A stretch of 34,757 nucleotides of DNA from Microcaldota archaeon (GCA_018829335.1 JAHJUD010000050.1:1-34757); one strand, 5' to 3'. Positions 1 to 8,768 are shown, counted from the stretch's first letter. Translations and numbers: made by a program. The notes: generated from the letters alone by a model not told the origin.

Positions 1-1
1 C

Positions 2-202
2 CAAACAGGAAGCCTTGAAGGGGCAATGAAAGTAATGAGAAAGAGAACTTTCAGAAAAGATTTAGAAAGAAGAGGGCTTAATGTTGATGAACTAATAACA
101 AAAGGAAAAAGAATGATTAAAGAAAGACAAAGAATGCAAAGAACTAGAAAAATGCTTTTGCCTAAAACAAGAAAAATGCTGCCAATGTCAAGAAGGTTTT
201 AA
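2..202 (+). CDS. 3' end of a basic hypothetical protein (partial, truncated by window edge)
   Basis: Open frame from base 2 to TAA at 200-202: ..QTGSLEGAMKVMRKRTFRKDLERRGLNVDELITKGKRMIKERQRMQRTRKMLLPKTRKMLPMSRRF*. Confidence 0.6.
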   Translation, partial: QTGSLEGAMKVMRKRTFRKDLERRGLNVDELITKGKRMIKERQRMQRTRKMLLPKTRKMLPMSRRF

Positions 203-206
203 TTAA

Positions 207-806
207 TCAGTTTTGTCTTTGATTGCTTCTTCTGCTTGGCCTTACTTTATGGGTTGACTTTTTTTTGTATTTCATGCCTCTTGATTTTTTTCCAGCTGAA
301 GTCAGTCCTCTTTCAGATCTTCCTTTATGCTGTTTTTCTGTAAGCCATTTCAGGTCTTTATCTGATTTTATTTCAGGGGCATTAACATCAACTAGAATTA
401 CTTCAAAGTATTTGTGTTTTCCGTCTTCTCCAATCCAATAAGAATTCAATACCTCGCAGTTAGGGTGTTTTTTTGAGGCTCTTGTTTCTGCTATTGCCTG
501 AATGCTTTTACGCCTTGTTAATTTGGCTATGCCCATTCTTTTTGGCCTTCTTGCCCTGTTAGGCCTTGTCTTTGTTCCAGAACCTTTTCTTGCTCTAACC
601 CTTACAACAAAAATTCCTTTTTTTGCTTTATAACCTAAAGTTCTTGCTCTAGGCAGATTAGTTGGTTTTTCAAGTCTTACAACTGATTCTTTTTCTTTTC
701 TGAATCCAATTAACCTTTCCTTATTTAATTTATTATAGTCGTAAAGGCCTTTTTCGCCTGAAAATTCTTTTTGGAAGGTTTCTTTTACTGCTTTAGAGTA
801 AGACAT
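207..806 (-). CDS. rpl15e: 50S ribosomal protein L15e
   Basis: PTNLPRARTLGYKAKKGIFVVRVRARKGSGTKTRPNRARRPKRMG and CEVLNSYWIGEDGKHKYFEVILVD are L15e signatures; GTGAT SD-like motif upstream of ATG. Confidence 0.95.
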   Translation of the reverse strand: MSYSKAVKETFQKEFSGEKGLYDYNKLNKERLIGFRKEKESVVRLEKPTNLPRARTLGYKAKKGIFVVRVRARKGSGTKTRPNRARRPKRMGIAKLTRRKSIQAIAETRASKKHPNCEVLNSYWIGEDGKHKYFEVILVDVNAPEIKSDKDLKWLTEKQHKGRSERGLTSAGKKSRGMKYKKKSTHKVRPSRRSNQRQN

Positions 807-941
807 CTTAAATCACTTTTTCTAAAAAAATTTCAATAAAAGCAGGTTAAATGCTTAATAATAATTTTTCAACGCAAGAGATTTTAAAGGTTATAGTTTT
901 GCTGTTAAGCATAAAAACCCAAGCTATAGAAAGATTATTAA

Positions 942-1853
942 ATGACTAAATGCGATAAATGCTCAAAACAAAGCAAATTTTTTCTTGCTTACGGGCCAAT
1001 AAATTTATGCGAAAACCATTTTAATTCTTTTTTTCAAAAAAGATTCAAGAAAACCCTAAGAAAATACCAAATGCTTAAAAAAAACGAAGTCATAGTTGCA
1101 GGAATTTCAGGCGGAAAAGATTCAATGGTTTTGCTTCACTTGCTTGAAAAATTTTATTCCAGAGAACAAAAAATAAAAGCCTTGCTGATTGATGAAGGAA
1201 TTCCAAATTATAGAGACAAAGCATTAAAGGTTGCGGCAAAAACACTGGAAGAAAAAGGCATTGAATTTAAGGTCATTTCATTTAAGGAAAGGCTTGGAAA
1301 AGAAATGACTGAAGTAATGAAAAAAACCGGCAGAAAAAAAAAACTGGGTTCAACTTGTTCTTTTTGCGGCCCTTTTAGAAGAAAATTATTAAATGACGGA
1401 GCAATGGAAATGCATGCAACAAAACTTGCAACAGGGCATAATTTAGATGATGAAATTCAAAGCATTACAATGAATTTTTTTGATAATGACTTGAAAAGAA
1501 TGTCAATGCTTGGGGCAATAAGTTTAGGGGGAAAAAAACTTGTTTCGCGAATTAAGCCTTTATATTTGTCTCCAGAAAAAGAAATTATTGCTTATGCAAA
1601 CTTAAATGAAATAAATCATTTTTCAGAGCAATGCTGTCCTTTTTCCTGGCAGGCAAAAAGAAATGAGTTCAGGTCAATGCTGAACCAGATGGAATTAAAG
1701 TTTCCCGGAACACATTATTCAATTCTTTCATTTTTTGAAAACTTAAAGCCATTTATTCCAAAACAAGAAAAAGGAATGGCTTGTGAAGTCTGCGGTTCAT
1801 TCAGTTCAAAAAAGATTTGTTCTCCTTGTATTAAATTATCTGCTATTGTATGA
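942..1853 (+). CDS. tRNA 2-thiolation PP-loop ATPase, Ncs6/CTU1/TtuA-like
   Basis: N-terminal CxxC zinc knuckle, SGGKDSMVLLHLL PP-loop, CSFCGPFRRKLLN, LATGHNLDDEIQS, C-terminal CEVCG..CSPC. Confidence 0.9.
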   Translation: MTKCDKCSKQSKFFLAYGPINLCENHFNSFFQKRFKKTLRKYQMLKKNEVIVAGISGGKDSMVLLHLLEKFYSREQKIKALLIDEGIPNYRDKALKVAAKTLEEKGIEFKVISFKERLGKEMTEVMKKTGRKKKLGSTCSFCGPFRRKLLNDGAMEMHATKLATGHNLDDEIQSITMNFFDNDLKRMSMLGAISLGGKKLVSRIKPLYLSPEKEIIAYANLNEINHFSEQCCPFSWQAKRNEFRSMLNQMELKFPGTHYSILSFFENLKPFIPKQEKGMACEVCGSFSSKKICSPCIKLSAIV

Positions 1854-1963
1854 CACTGAAAAGTATTTAATTGTTTTTCGTTCAGAAATTGTAGTGTAAT
1901 ACTAATTTACAATAGCAGTGCTATCAAAGATAGCACATCGTGCTCAAACGGCGAAACGTTTGT

Positions 1964-2035
1964 GGACCTGTGGTCTAGTGGTATGACATCTGCTTGACGT
2001 GCAGAAGACTGGCGGTTCGATTCCGCCCAGGTCCA
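1964..2035 (+). tRNA. tRNA-Val (anticodon GAC)
   Basis: Acceptor GGACCTG/CAGGTCC, anticodon stem-loop TCTGC-TTGACGT-GCAGA (anticodon GAC), T-arm GGCGGTTCGATTCCGCC, discriminator A; no encoded CCA. Confidence 0.95.
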
Positions 2036-2158
2036 TAACTGCCCTTTCTTTCTTTTAGAAAAAGAAAGAAAGTGTAAGTTGCAACTTAATCCCGAAAGGA
2101 TTAAGTGCACACAAAAACTGAAAGTTTTTGTAGTGCCCAAAGAAAGAAAAAATAAGAA

Positions 2159-3931
2159 TTACCTTATGCCTCTTACAGCTGAAGCACCTGCTTTTTGTCC
2201 TTTCTTAAAAGAAAGTTTTTTTGGCTGAATTTTTTTTGCTTTAAAAGAAACAGTTTTTTTGGCTGGCTCAACTTTTTTTTCTTTTAATTCAGTTACTTCC
2301 TGCTTCAAAGACTTTGCTTTGCTTAATGCATCTATTTTAATGCTCATTTCTTTTGCAAAAGCTTTTTCAAATTCATCTAGTTCATTTATTTTTAAATCAA
2401 TTTCTTCTATTTTTTTGTCTATTTCTTTTTCTTTTTCTTCAACCATTACTTCCAATTCAGTTTTTGTTTCCTTCATTTCATCCAAGTTTTTCTTTATTGT
2501 TTCAATGAAATGTTCTTTAAAAGAATCAAGTTCCTTCATTTTCTGGCTGAATTCCCTTAAGTTTGTCTCTCTTATTACTTTTTTCTGGAAAGAATCAAGT
2601 TCGTTTTTTCTTTGCATGAATAATTCATTTAATTGTTCCTCTGAATTTTCAGATGATTCAGCTAACTGTTCTGCAATAAATTTTTTGAGTTCTTCTTTTG
2701 TGTTTTCCAGTTCCTGAACTGATTCATCAATTTCTTTCTGCAAACTTTCCTTGAATGATTCCATTTTCCTGTTCATTGCCTCTGCAAGCTTTTTTGCACT
2801 TGAATCAGCCTCAATTTTTTTCTTGATTTCATCTATTTCAGCTATTTTTTCTTTTATTACTTCATCTATTTCCTGTTCTTTGTTTCTTATTATAGCTGAA
2901 ATCTTTAATTCAAATTCAGCTGAAAGCTTTTTTATGTTTTCTTCTGTTTTTTTTGGGCTTAATTCTTTTGTGAGTTCTTCAAACAAAACCAGTTTTTTTG
3001 AAATCCTGTCTGAAACTTCCTGTGTTTTTATTTCAGCTACTTCCAAAACCTTTTTTTCTGCGTTTTCAACTAAGCCTTCAGTTATTTTTGATTCAAGCTC
3101 TAAAGCCTTGTTTACCCTTTCATCTAATTCATCTAATTGCTTTGATGAATCAGCCATGAATTCTTTTGATTCATTGCGAAATTCATCCATTTCGTTTTTT
3201 AATGCTTTAACCAAATCAGTTTTTGATTTATCTATTTCTTTAATTTTTGCCTGAATTTCTTCAAGAATTTGCTCGTTTTCTTCTTCTTTTTTTTCGGTTT
3301 CTTTGCTTTTTTCTGAAACAGCAATCTTTAATTCCTTTAATGCTGCAATTTTTGCTTCAACATCTTCAGTTAAAGTTTTTGCTTTCTCATTCAGAGAAGA
3401 ATTCATTTTTTCCACTAAAAGTTCTCTTTGGGATTCCAGAAGCGTTTCCATTTTCTTTGATTCTTTTTCAAGGCTTTCTTGAACTTTTTCGTCAATTACT
3501 TCTTTTATTCCATCTCTTATTTTTTCTATTTCATCAAGCCTTTCATTAACTACAGTTAAAATTCCTTTGCCCCAGACTTCTTTTTCTTCTGCATGCAGGA
3601 CTTTAGATTTAACTAAAGGTTTTTCTTTTTCCTGAATTTTTTTTGATTTTTGGCTTAATTTTCCTTTTTTTTCTTCAGTTTTTGTTTCTGGTTCTATTTC
3701 TTCTTTTTCTTTTGCTTTCCTTCTTTCGTCAATTCTTTTCTGAAAAAAAGATTTTTCTTCTTTTGGTTCAGGCTGTTCAGGCTGAATTTCTTTTTTTGCT
3801 TCCTTTAAAAGAATTTTTGCCTCTTCTTTTTCTATTCCGACTTCTTCAAGGTTAGAGATTATTTCATCTTCTGAAACCTCTAAAGAAAGAAGTTTTTTAA
3901 TGCTTGAAATAAGTGTTTCTTTGTCTGCCAT
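2159..3931 (-). CDS. Long Lys/Glu-rich coiled-coil protein of unknown function (~590 aa)
   Basis: Start taken at the internal MADKETLISS (ORF track starts at 3961); near-continuous heptad-like K/E/L pattern; short basic C-terminus. Confidence 0.75.
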   Translation of the reverse strand: MADKETLISSIKKLLSLEVSEDEIISNLEEVGIEKEEAKILLKEAKKEIQPEQPEPKEEKSFFQKRIDERRKAKEKEEIEPETKTEEKKGKLSQKSKKIQEKEKPLVKSKVLHAEEKEVWGKGILTVVNERLDEIEKIRDGIKEVIDEKVQESLEKESKKMETLLESQRELLVEKMNSSLNEKAKTLTEDVEAKIAALKELKIAVSEKSKETEKKEEENEQILEEIQAKIKEIDKSKTDLVKALKNEMDEFRNESKEFMADSSKQLDELDERVNKALELESKITEGLVENAEKKVLEVAEIKTQEVSDRISKKLVLFEELTKELSPKKTEENIKKLSAEFELKISAIIRNKEQEIDEVIKEKIAEIDEIKKKIEADSSAKKLAEAMNRKMESFKESLQKEIDESVQELENTKEELKKFIAEQLAESSENSEEQLNELFMQRKNELDSFQKKVIRETNLREFSQKMKELDSFKEHFIETIKKNLDEMKETKTELEVMVEEKEKEIDKKIEEIDLKINELDEFEKAFAKEMSIKIDALSKAKSLKQEVTELKEKKVEPAKKTVSFKAKKIQPKKLSFKKGQKAGASAVRGIR

Positions 3932-4120
3932 GCAAATCAGCTTTCCTAAACAATAACACAATTAGAAAATAAAAAGCTATTGGAAAAAAACAGTTCCGCC
4001 GGTTTAATATGGCGAGCAACATAAATTTTTGGTTAAACCCTTTACAATCCAGCCTTGCGCTGGACATTTTGTTACACCTTTTAAGAAAAGGGGTTGGTTA
4101 AACCCTTTGGAAAGGGTTTA

Positions 4121-4192
4121 TGGACTCTGTGGGATTCGAACCCACGACTTCCCGATTGCCAACCGAGCGATCTACCACTGATCTAAGAGCCC
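4121..4192 (-). tRNA. tRNA-Ala (anticodon GGC)
   Basis: Reverse complement GGGCTCT..AGAGTCC acceptor with G3:U70, D-stem GATC/GATC, anticodon loop TTGGCAA, T-arm GTGGGTTCGAATCCCAC; no encoded CCA. Confidence 0.95.
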
Positions 4193-4249
4193 ATAAATAA
4201 TTAAATTAAATAAAAAGATTAAATAGATTTGTTTTAAAGAAATAGAAAA

Positions 4250-4468
4250 TTAAGGGCTGATTAGGATGACTGTGTCTCCGCGAATCATTAGTTTGCCATA
4301 CTTTTTTTTGGTTTCGCCGTTTTGGAGTTCTTCTGCGTTTTCTAATACAATATTCATGTGGACATCAAAAGCTTTTAAGGTTCCCCTGAAACTTAAGTCT
4401 CCTTTTGTTACCACTAAAACTTCTTTTCCTACTGCTTCATTCAATAAATCAAATGGTCTGCTGCTCAT
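4250..4468 (-). CDS. Archaeal Sm-like (LSm) protein
   Basis: MSSRPFDLLNEAVGKEVLVVTKGDLSFRGTLKAFDVHMNIVLENAEE..GKLMIRGDTVILISP, Sm1/Sm2 motifs; GTGAT SD-like motif before ATG at 4468. Confidence 0.92.
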   Translation of the reverse strand: MSSRPFDLLNEAVGKEVLVVTKGDLSFRGTLKAFDVHMNIVLENAEELQNGETKKKYGKLMIRGDTVILISP

Positions 4469-4472
4469 AAAA

Positions 4473-6776
4473 TCACTCTTGTAATTCAATGCTGTCCTCG
4501 CTTATTTCAGGCAACTCTTCATCAAACTCTGCTGGTTTTTCTTTTGTTTTTTTGATTTCTTTTTCCAGAGAAGATTGTTTTGGTTTCCTTTTAAAGATAG
4601 AAAACAACTTGTTTAAAAATCTTGTTATAGGTCCTTTCTTTTTGAATTTAATTGTGGTTGGAACTCCGGTTAATTTTTCTGCAATAACATTTATTGCTTC
4701 AACTCCTTTAGAGTTTGGCTTAAATAAAATTGTAGGCATTATTTTTTCTCTCATAAAAGATTTTCTTATGTCATCATCATATGGAACAGAACCATAAATC
4801 GGCAGTTCAAGCATTTTCATTATGTCGTCAGGCATTACTTCTCCTTTCTCGTTTCTGACAAAATTAACTATTATTCCGATTGGTTTTGCACCTAATCTTT
4901 CAGCGACAATTTTTGTTTTTAGTACATCTGCAATTGAAGGAGAAACAGGCATTGTAATTAATAAAACATTATCTGAAGCGCTTAAAGCAGACATTACATT
5001 TGTTTCAATTCCTGCAGGCGCATCCAATAAAATATAATCAAAGTCGTCTTTAACTGAAGCAATGACTCCAGATAATCTTGCTGAATCAACTCTCCTGTAA
5101 GATTCAAAACTTAAGCCTGAAGGAACAAAAGAAATTCCGCCTGGACCATCATAGATTGCATCCTGTAAAGAGCTTTCGCCTAATAATACATCATGTAAAG
5201 TAATTGGAGAAGAATGCATTCCTAACAATAAACTTAAATTTGCCATTGCAATGTCTGCGTCAACTAATAATACTTTTTTTCCTCTTTGAGCTAAAGCAAT
5301 GCCTAAGTTTGCTGTAATAGTAGTGTTTGAAACAATTATTCCTGTTGCATGAGTAAAATGGCCTCCTTGGTCTGATACCTGAAAATCATAAACAAAAGGA
5401 TTGTCATATTCAACTTCATTGACTCTTTCAACTCTTCTGAATAAAATATTTGAATTAATTAAATCTTTAAGCCACTCTAATTTTTCATTTTTAACGCTTA
5501 ATGCCTCAAAAGATTTAATGTATTTTTCAGTTTTTTCTTTGGATAAAGCATAATATTGCCATTCATATTCATAAATCATTTGTTTTGAACAATTCAATGT
5601 TTTTGCAATTTTTGGAGCAGAAATATTTGCTTCTTCTCTTATCTGTTTTAATATTTTTCCTACAGGATATAAATCAATATTCGTGTTCACTGTTTTTTGG
5701 TTGTTAATTTGTTTTAATATTTTTGCCTGTTTTTGTGAATCATTGAATCCAATAAATTCAGCAAACCTTCCTGCATTTCTTCCTGTTAAATGCAGTCTCC
5801 AGTATTCCCCTTTTTCTTTCATTTTGCCATTTTTTGCAATCTTAAAAGTCTGTTTTATCTGAGAAAGTATTCCAAACCGTGTCCTTAAAAGGGAGGCAAC
5901 TTCAAAAACAAGTTTTTTGCTTTTTGAATCAAATTCTATTTGTCTTCTGGAAATGTGAGCTGAACCATCACAATCAAATAATGCTCTTATAAAAGCCGCA
6001 ACAGATTTATTTGATGAATTACACAATTCTTTTGGAACTTCCTTGCCTTCAGCTGTTGAAATTTTTACTCCATACTTTTCATATAGTTCTTTCACTGTGC
6101 CTGTCCTATAAAAAGAAATTCTATGCAGATTTCTTGAAACGTTTTCTTTATAAGAACCAAAAACTTTTTCAAAGCTTTTCCTTATTTTTGGAAGCAAGGA
6201 ATTAGGAGCACAAAAAACATGAAGCTTGAATCCTTCCATATATCCGTCTCCTATAAGATATCCTAATAATTCAGCAGTTTCAACCGGAACTTTTTCTTCA
6301 AGGAATTTAACAGAATTAGTTGAATTCAATAAAACAAGATAATCTTTTTTTTCTTTTATTTCATCTGCCCTGACTTTTAAAAATACTCCATTCCGCATAA
6401 TAATGAATTTGTGTTCAGGAGTTACTGAAACACTTCCAGAAGCACAACTGATATCAATTAATTTTTTTGGGGCAGGTTTTCTCATTAAAGCTAATGGAAT
6501 GTTTATTTCAGAACTTATTTTTTGGGTTTTATCATTGAATTGAACAGTATCAAGAATTAAATCACTTGAAGGAATTAATACTTCAAAAACTTCTTCTTTT
6601 CCTTCAACTGTTTTACAGATCAATTGTTTAACTTCTGCTTTTCTTTTTTCAATCAGTTCATCTATGTAAGAGCCTATCTGGATTACAGAACCATTAGCCA
6701 AGCTGACAAATTCACCATAAGCCAAGCTTTTTCCAACGCCTCCTTTTCCTGAAGCCAAAGCATAAACTGTTCCCAT
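4473..6776 (-). CDS. minD: MinD/ParA-family ATPase interrupted by an intein
   Basis: ASGKGGVGK | intein | TTITANLGIALAQRGKKVLLVDADIAMANLSLLLG; deviant Walker A, DxD, MinD-like C-terminal segments. Confidence 0.93.
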   Translation of the reverse strand: MGTVYALASGKGGVGKSLAYGEFVSLANGSVIQIGSYIDELIEKRKAEVKQLICKTVEGKEEVFEVLIPSSDLILDTVQFNDKTQKISSEINIPLALMRKPAPKKLIDISCASGSVSVTPEHKFIIMRNGVFLKVRADEIKEKKDYLVLLNSTNSVKFLEEKVPVETAELLGYLIGDGYMEGFKLHVFCAPNSLLPKIRKSFEKVFGSYKENVSRNLHRISFYRTGTVKELYEKYGVKISTAEGKEVPKELCNSSNKSVAAFIRALFDCDGSAHISRRQIEFDSKSKKLVFEVASLLRTRFGILSQIKQTFKIAKNGKMKEKGEYWRLHLTGRNAGRFAEFIGFNDSQKQAKILKQINNQKTVNTNIDLYPVGKILKQIREEANISAPKIAKTLNCSKQMIYEYEWQYYALSKEKTEKYIKSFEALSVKNEKLEWLKDLINSNILFRRVERVNEVEYDNPFVYDFQVSDQGGHFTHATGIIVSNTTITANLGIALAQRGKKVLLVDADIAMANLSLLLGMHSSPITLHDVLLGESSLQDAIYDGPGGISFVPSGLSFESYRRVDSARLSGVIASVKDDFDYILLDAPAGIETNVMSALSASDNVLLITMPVSPSIADVLKTKIVAERLGAKPIGIIVNFVRNEKGEVMPDDIMKMLELPIYGSVPYDDDIRKSFMREKIMPTILFKPNSKGVEAINVIAEKLTGVPTTIKFKKKGPITRFLNKLFSIFKRKPKQSSLEKEIKKTKEKPAEFDEELPEISEDSIELQE
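5325..6728 (-). mobile_element. MinD intein (468 aa) with LAGLIDADG endonuclease
   Basis: Begins S after GKGGVGK, ends ..THATGIIVSN|T; block-B-like TPEH; LAGLIDADG-type motifs AELLGYLIGDGY and AAFIRALFDCDGS; HTH-like segment GKILKQIREEANISAPKIAKTLNCSKQMIYEYE. Confidence 0.92.
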
Positions 6777-6826
6777 AAAACATCACACTAAATTAATTCA
6801 TTATAAGTAAAAGAAATTACTTGTTA

Positions 6827-7276
6827 TTAAAAGCTTTTTCCTTTTGAGAGCTTGTCTTCAACCTCTTTTGCCAGTGCATGAAATTCAATTGTTGAAAGGC
6901 TTGCAGGCGCCCTAACAATAAAAACCTTGTTTTTATAAGGCATAAGCATATACCAGTCATCTGATTTAATTAAAACTGTCTCTGATTTTGGAATTTCTGA
7001 TTTAATGTAATTAAACATTGCTGTTCCGATTATTGCTTCTTTTAAGCCGTTGCCGTTTGCTGTTGAAGCAACCACTGAACCGCTTTTTGTTGCAATACAA
7101 ATCAAATCCACTAAATGCTTTTTCTTTAACACTTTAAGCAGTTTCTTTAAGTCTGTTGTATTAGTATTAAAATTGTATTTTGAAAGGATTTCAGAGATTG
7201 CATTTAACTGTGTTCTTGGAATTTCAGTGTTGTCTAACCCCAGCATTTTATTGGCAAAAATTGTTATTGGATTCAT
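6827..7276 (-). CDS. Possible roadblock/LC7-like small protein
   Basis: C-terminal half (LICIATKSGSVVASTANG..LKEAIIGTAMFNYIKSEIPKSETVLIKSDDWYMLMPYKNKVFIVRAPA) has a roadblock-like pattern; weak assignment. Confidence 0.5.
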   Translation of the reverse strand: MNPITIFANKMLGLDNTEIPRTQLNAISEILSKYNFNTNTTDLKKLLKVLKKKHLVDLICIATKSGSVVASTANGNGLKEAIIGTAMFNYIKSEIPKSETVLIKSDDWYMLMPYKNKVFIVRAPASLSTIEFHALAKEVEDKLSKGKSF

Positions 7277-7333
7277 TGAAAACCTCTTTTGTTTAAAGAA
7301 GTAATTGCTGGATAATGTTTTTATTGCTTTTTA

Positions 7334-7825
7334 TCAGCCCATGTCGCCTAAACCCAGCTTTTTCATCAGTTCTGGTCTATGAGAAGAAGTTTTCATCACC
7401 ATTGAAAGCACTTTTCTTGCATAAGCAGGATTAAATCCTTTATGAGTTAACTTGTTTACATCGCTTGAAGAAACATCAACTGAAATCCTTATTTTAGGGT
7501 TAACTGCAATAGTTAATTCAGCGTCAGTTGAACGAAAAGAAACCACATCAAACACTCCTAATTCAGCTGAACCTGCATTAAATACTTGGGCAATAGCTGA
7601 ATTGCCATTTACTATTACACCGTATTTAAGGTACTCGTAAACTGAAGCAATAATTTTTCCTTCCCTGAAAATTAAAGTTGCTTCTTCTAATCCGTCAAAT
7701 CCTTCAATTGTTAAATTTGTATAACCACTAAACTGTTTTTTGATTAATTCAATTACCGAATTACTAAAACTTTTTTCGCTTAAGCTTAAAGCTTGTTCAA
7801 CCAGTCTTCCTTCAATCAACTGCAT
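7334..7825 (-). CDS. Hypothetical protein, possibly DUF2226-like
   Basis: MQLIEGRLVEQALSLSEKSFSNSVIELIKKQFSGYTNLTIEGFDGLEEATLIFREGKIIASVYEYLKYGVIVNGNSAIAQV; start at internal ATG with GTGAT SD. Confidence 0.5.
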   Translation of the reverse strand: MQLIEGRLVEQALSLSEKSFSNSVIELIKKQFSGYTNLTIEGFDGLEEATLIFREGKIIASVYEYLKYGVIVNGNSAIAQVFNAGSAELGVFDVVSFRSTDAELTIAVNPKIRISVDVSSSDVNKLTHKGFNPAYARKVLSMVMKTSSHRPELMKKLGLGDMG

Positions 7826-7829
7826 TAAA

Positions 7830-8282
7830 TCACTTTCTTTTTCCCAAAACAATTACATGGTCTGCAGTATTTTTTAATGCTGCAGCAGAAGCTTCTTCAG
7901 CTAAAACAACTATTGTGTCTTTACCGTATCTTTTTGCTTTAACCAATACAGGCAAAAAATCTGAATCTCTTGTAACAAAAGCAATTATGTGAATTGAATT
8001 ATTGAATATTGTTTCTGTTGCATCAACTGCCATAAAAACATCCACATCTCCTACAGTAATAATTGATTCAAAGCCTTGGTTGACTACTGCTTCAACTAAT
8101 TTGTCTGAAGCATACTGATTCAAAAAAACTTTTCCTATTTTGATGTTGCCAAATTTCAGCAAAGATTTTTTTATTTCATCTAAATCCACGTTTAATTCTT
8201 TCCTTAAAATATTCGGGCCGTCAACAAAAACAGCAATGTTTTTTGTTGACTCTTTTTTCTTAAATAAATCACCTAAAGACAT
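7830..8282 (-). CDS. NYN/PIN-like nuclease domain protein (LabA/TIGR00288-like)
   Basis: IAVFVDGPNILRKELNVDLDEIK, AVDATETIFNNSIHIIAFVTRDSDFLPVLVKAKRYGKDTIVV acidic NYN motifs. Confidence 0.88.
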   Translation of the reverse strand: MSLGDLFKKKESTKNIAVFVDGPNILRKELNVDLDEIKKSLLKFGNIKIGKVFLNQYASDKLVEAVVNQGFESIITVGDVDVFMAVDATETIFNNSIHIIAFVTRDSDFLPVLVKAKRYGKDTIVVLAEEASAAALKNTADHVIVLGKRK

Positions 8283-8372
8283 TAAACCACTCTCTTTTTG
8301 CTTTAATTAAAATGACAGGATAAAATTAATAAGATATCCATCTTATTATTTAAAACAAAAGAGGTGTGTTTT

Positions 8373-8768
8373 TTGGAAAAAAAATTTGTTAAAGTAAGCC
8401 AGCTAAAAGAAAACGGTTATGTGTTAATTGACGATATAGTTTGCAGGATAACTTCAATTGACAAATCAAAGCCAGGAAAACATGGTTCAACAAAGGCAAG
8501 GATTGTTGCAACAGGAATATTCCAGAACACAAAAAAAGGTTTGCTTCAGCCAACTTCAGCTGATGCAGAAGTGCCGATAATAGAAAAAGGGGCAGCACAA
8601 GTTGTGGCAGTAATGGGAAATGTATTGCAGTTAATGGATACTACAACTTATGAAACATTTAATGCAGATGCTCCTTCAGACTTAAAGGATTTAAAATCCG
8701 GAGACGAAATAGAAGTCATGAGATACGGAGAAAACGCAAAAGTGTTAAGGAAAAAGCCGACAGAATGA
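8373..8768 (+). CDS. Translation initiation factor 5A (aIF5A)
   Basis: SKPGKHGSTKARI hypusine loop; probable TTG start at 8373 with GAGGTG SD (ORF track starts at GTG 8364). Confidence 0.93.
   Translation: MEKKFVKVSQLKENGYVLIDDIVCRITSIDKSKPGKHGSTKARIVATGIFQNTKKGLLQPTSADAEVPIIEKGAAQVVAVMGNVLQLMDTTTYETFNADAPSDLKDLKSGDEIEVMRYGENAKVLRKKPTE

Noticed and set aside
1907-2140. Minus-strand ORF MGTTKTFSFCVHLILSG..
   Set aside because: Runs antisense through the tRNA-Val gene and flanking hairpins.
2259-3855. Plus-strand ORFs (2259-2717, 2751-3254, 3247-3549, 3643-3855)
   Set aside because: Antisense shadows of the Lys/Glu-rich coiled-coil gene; Phe/Leu/Ser-rich translations with no family signature.
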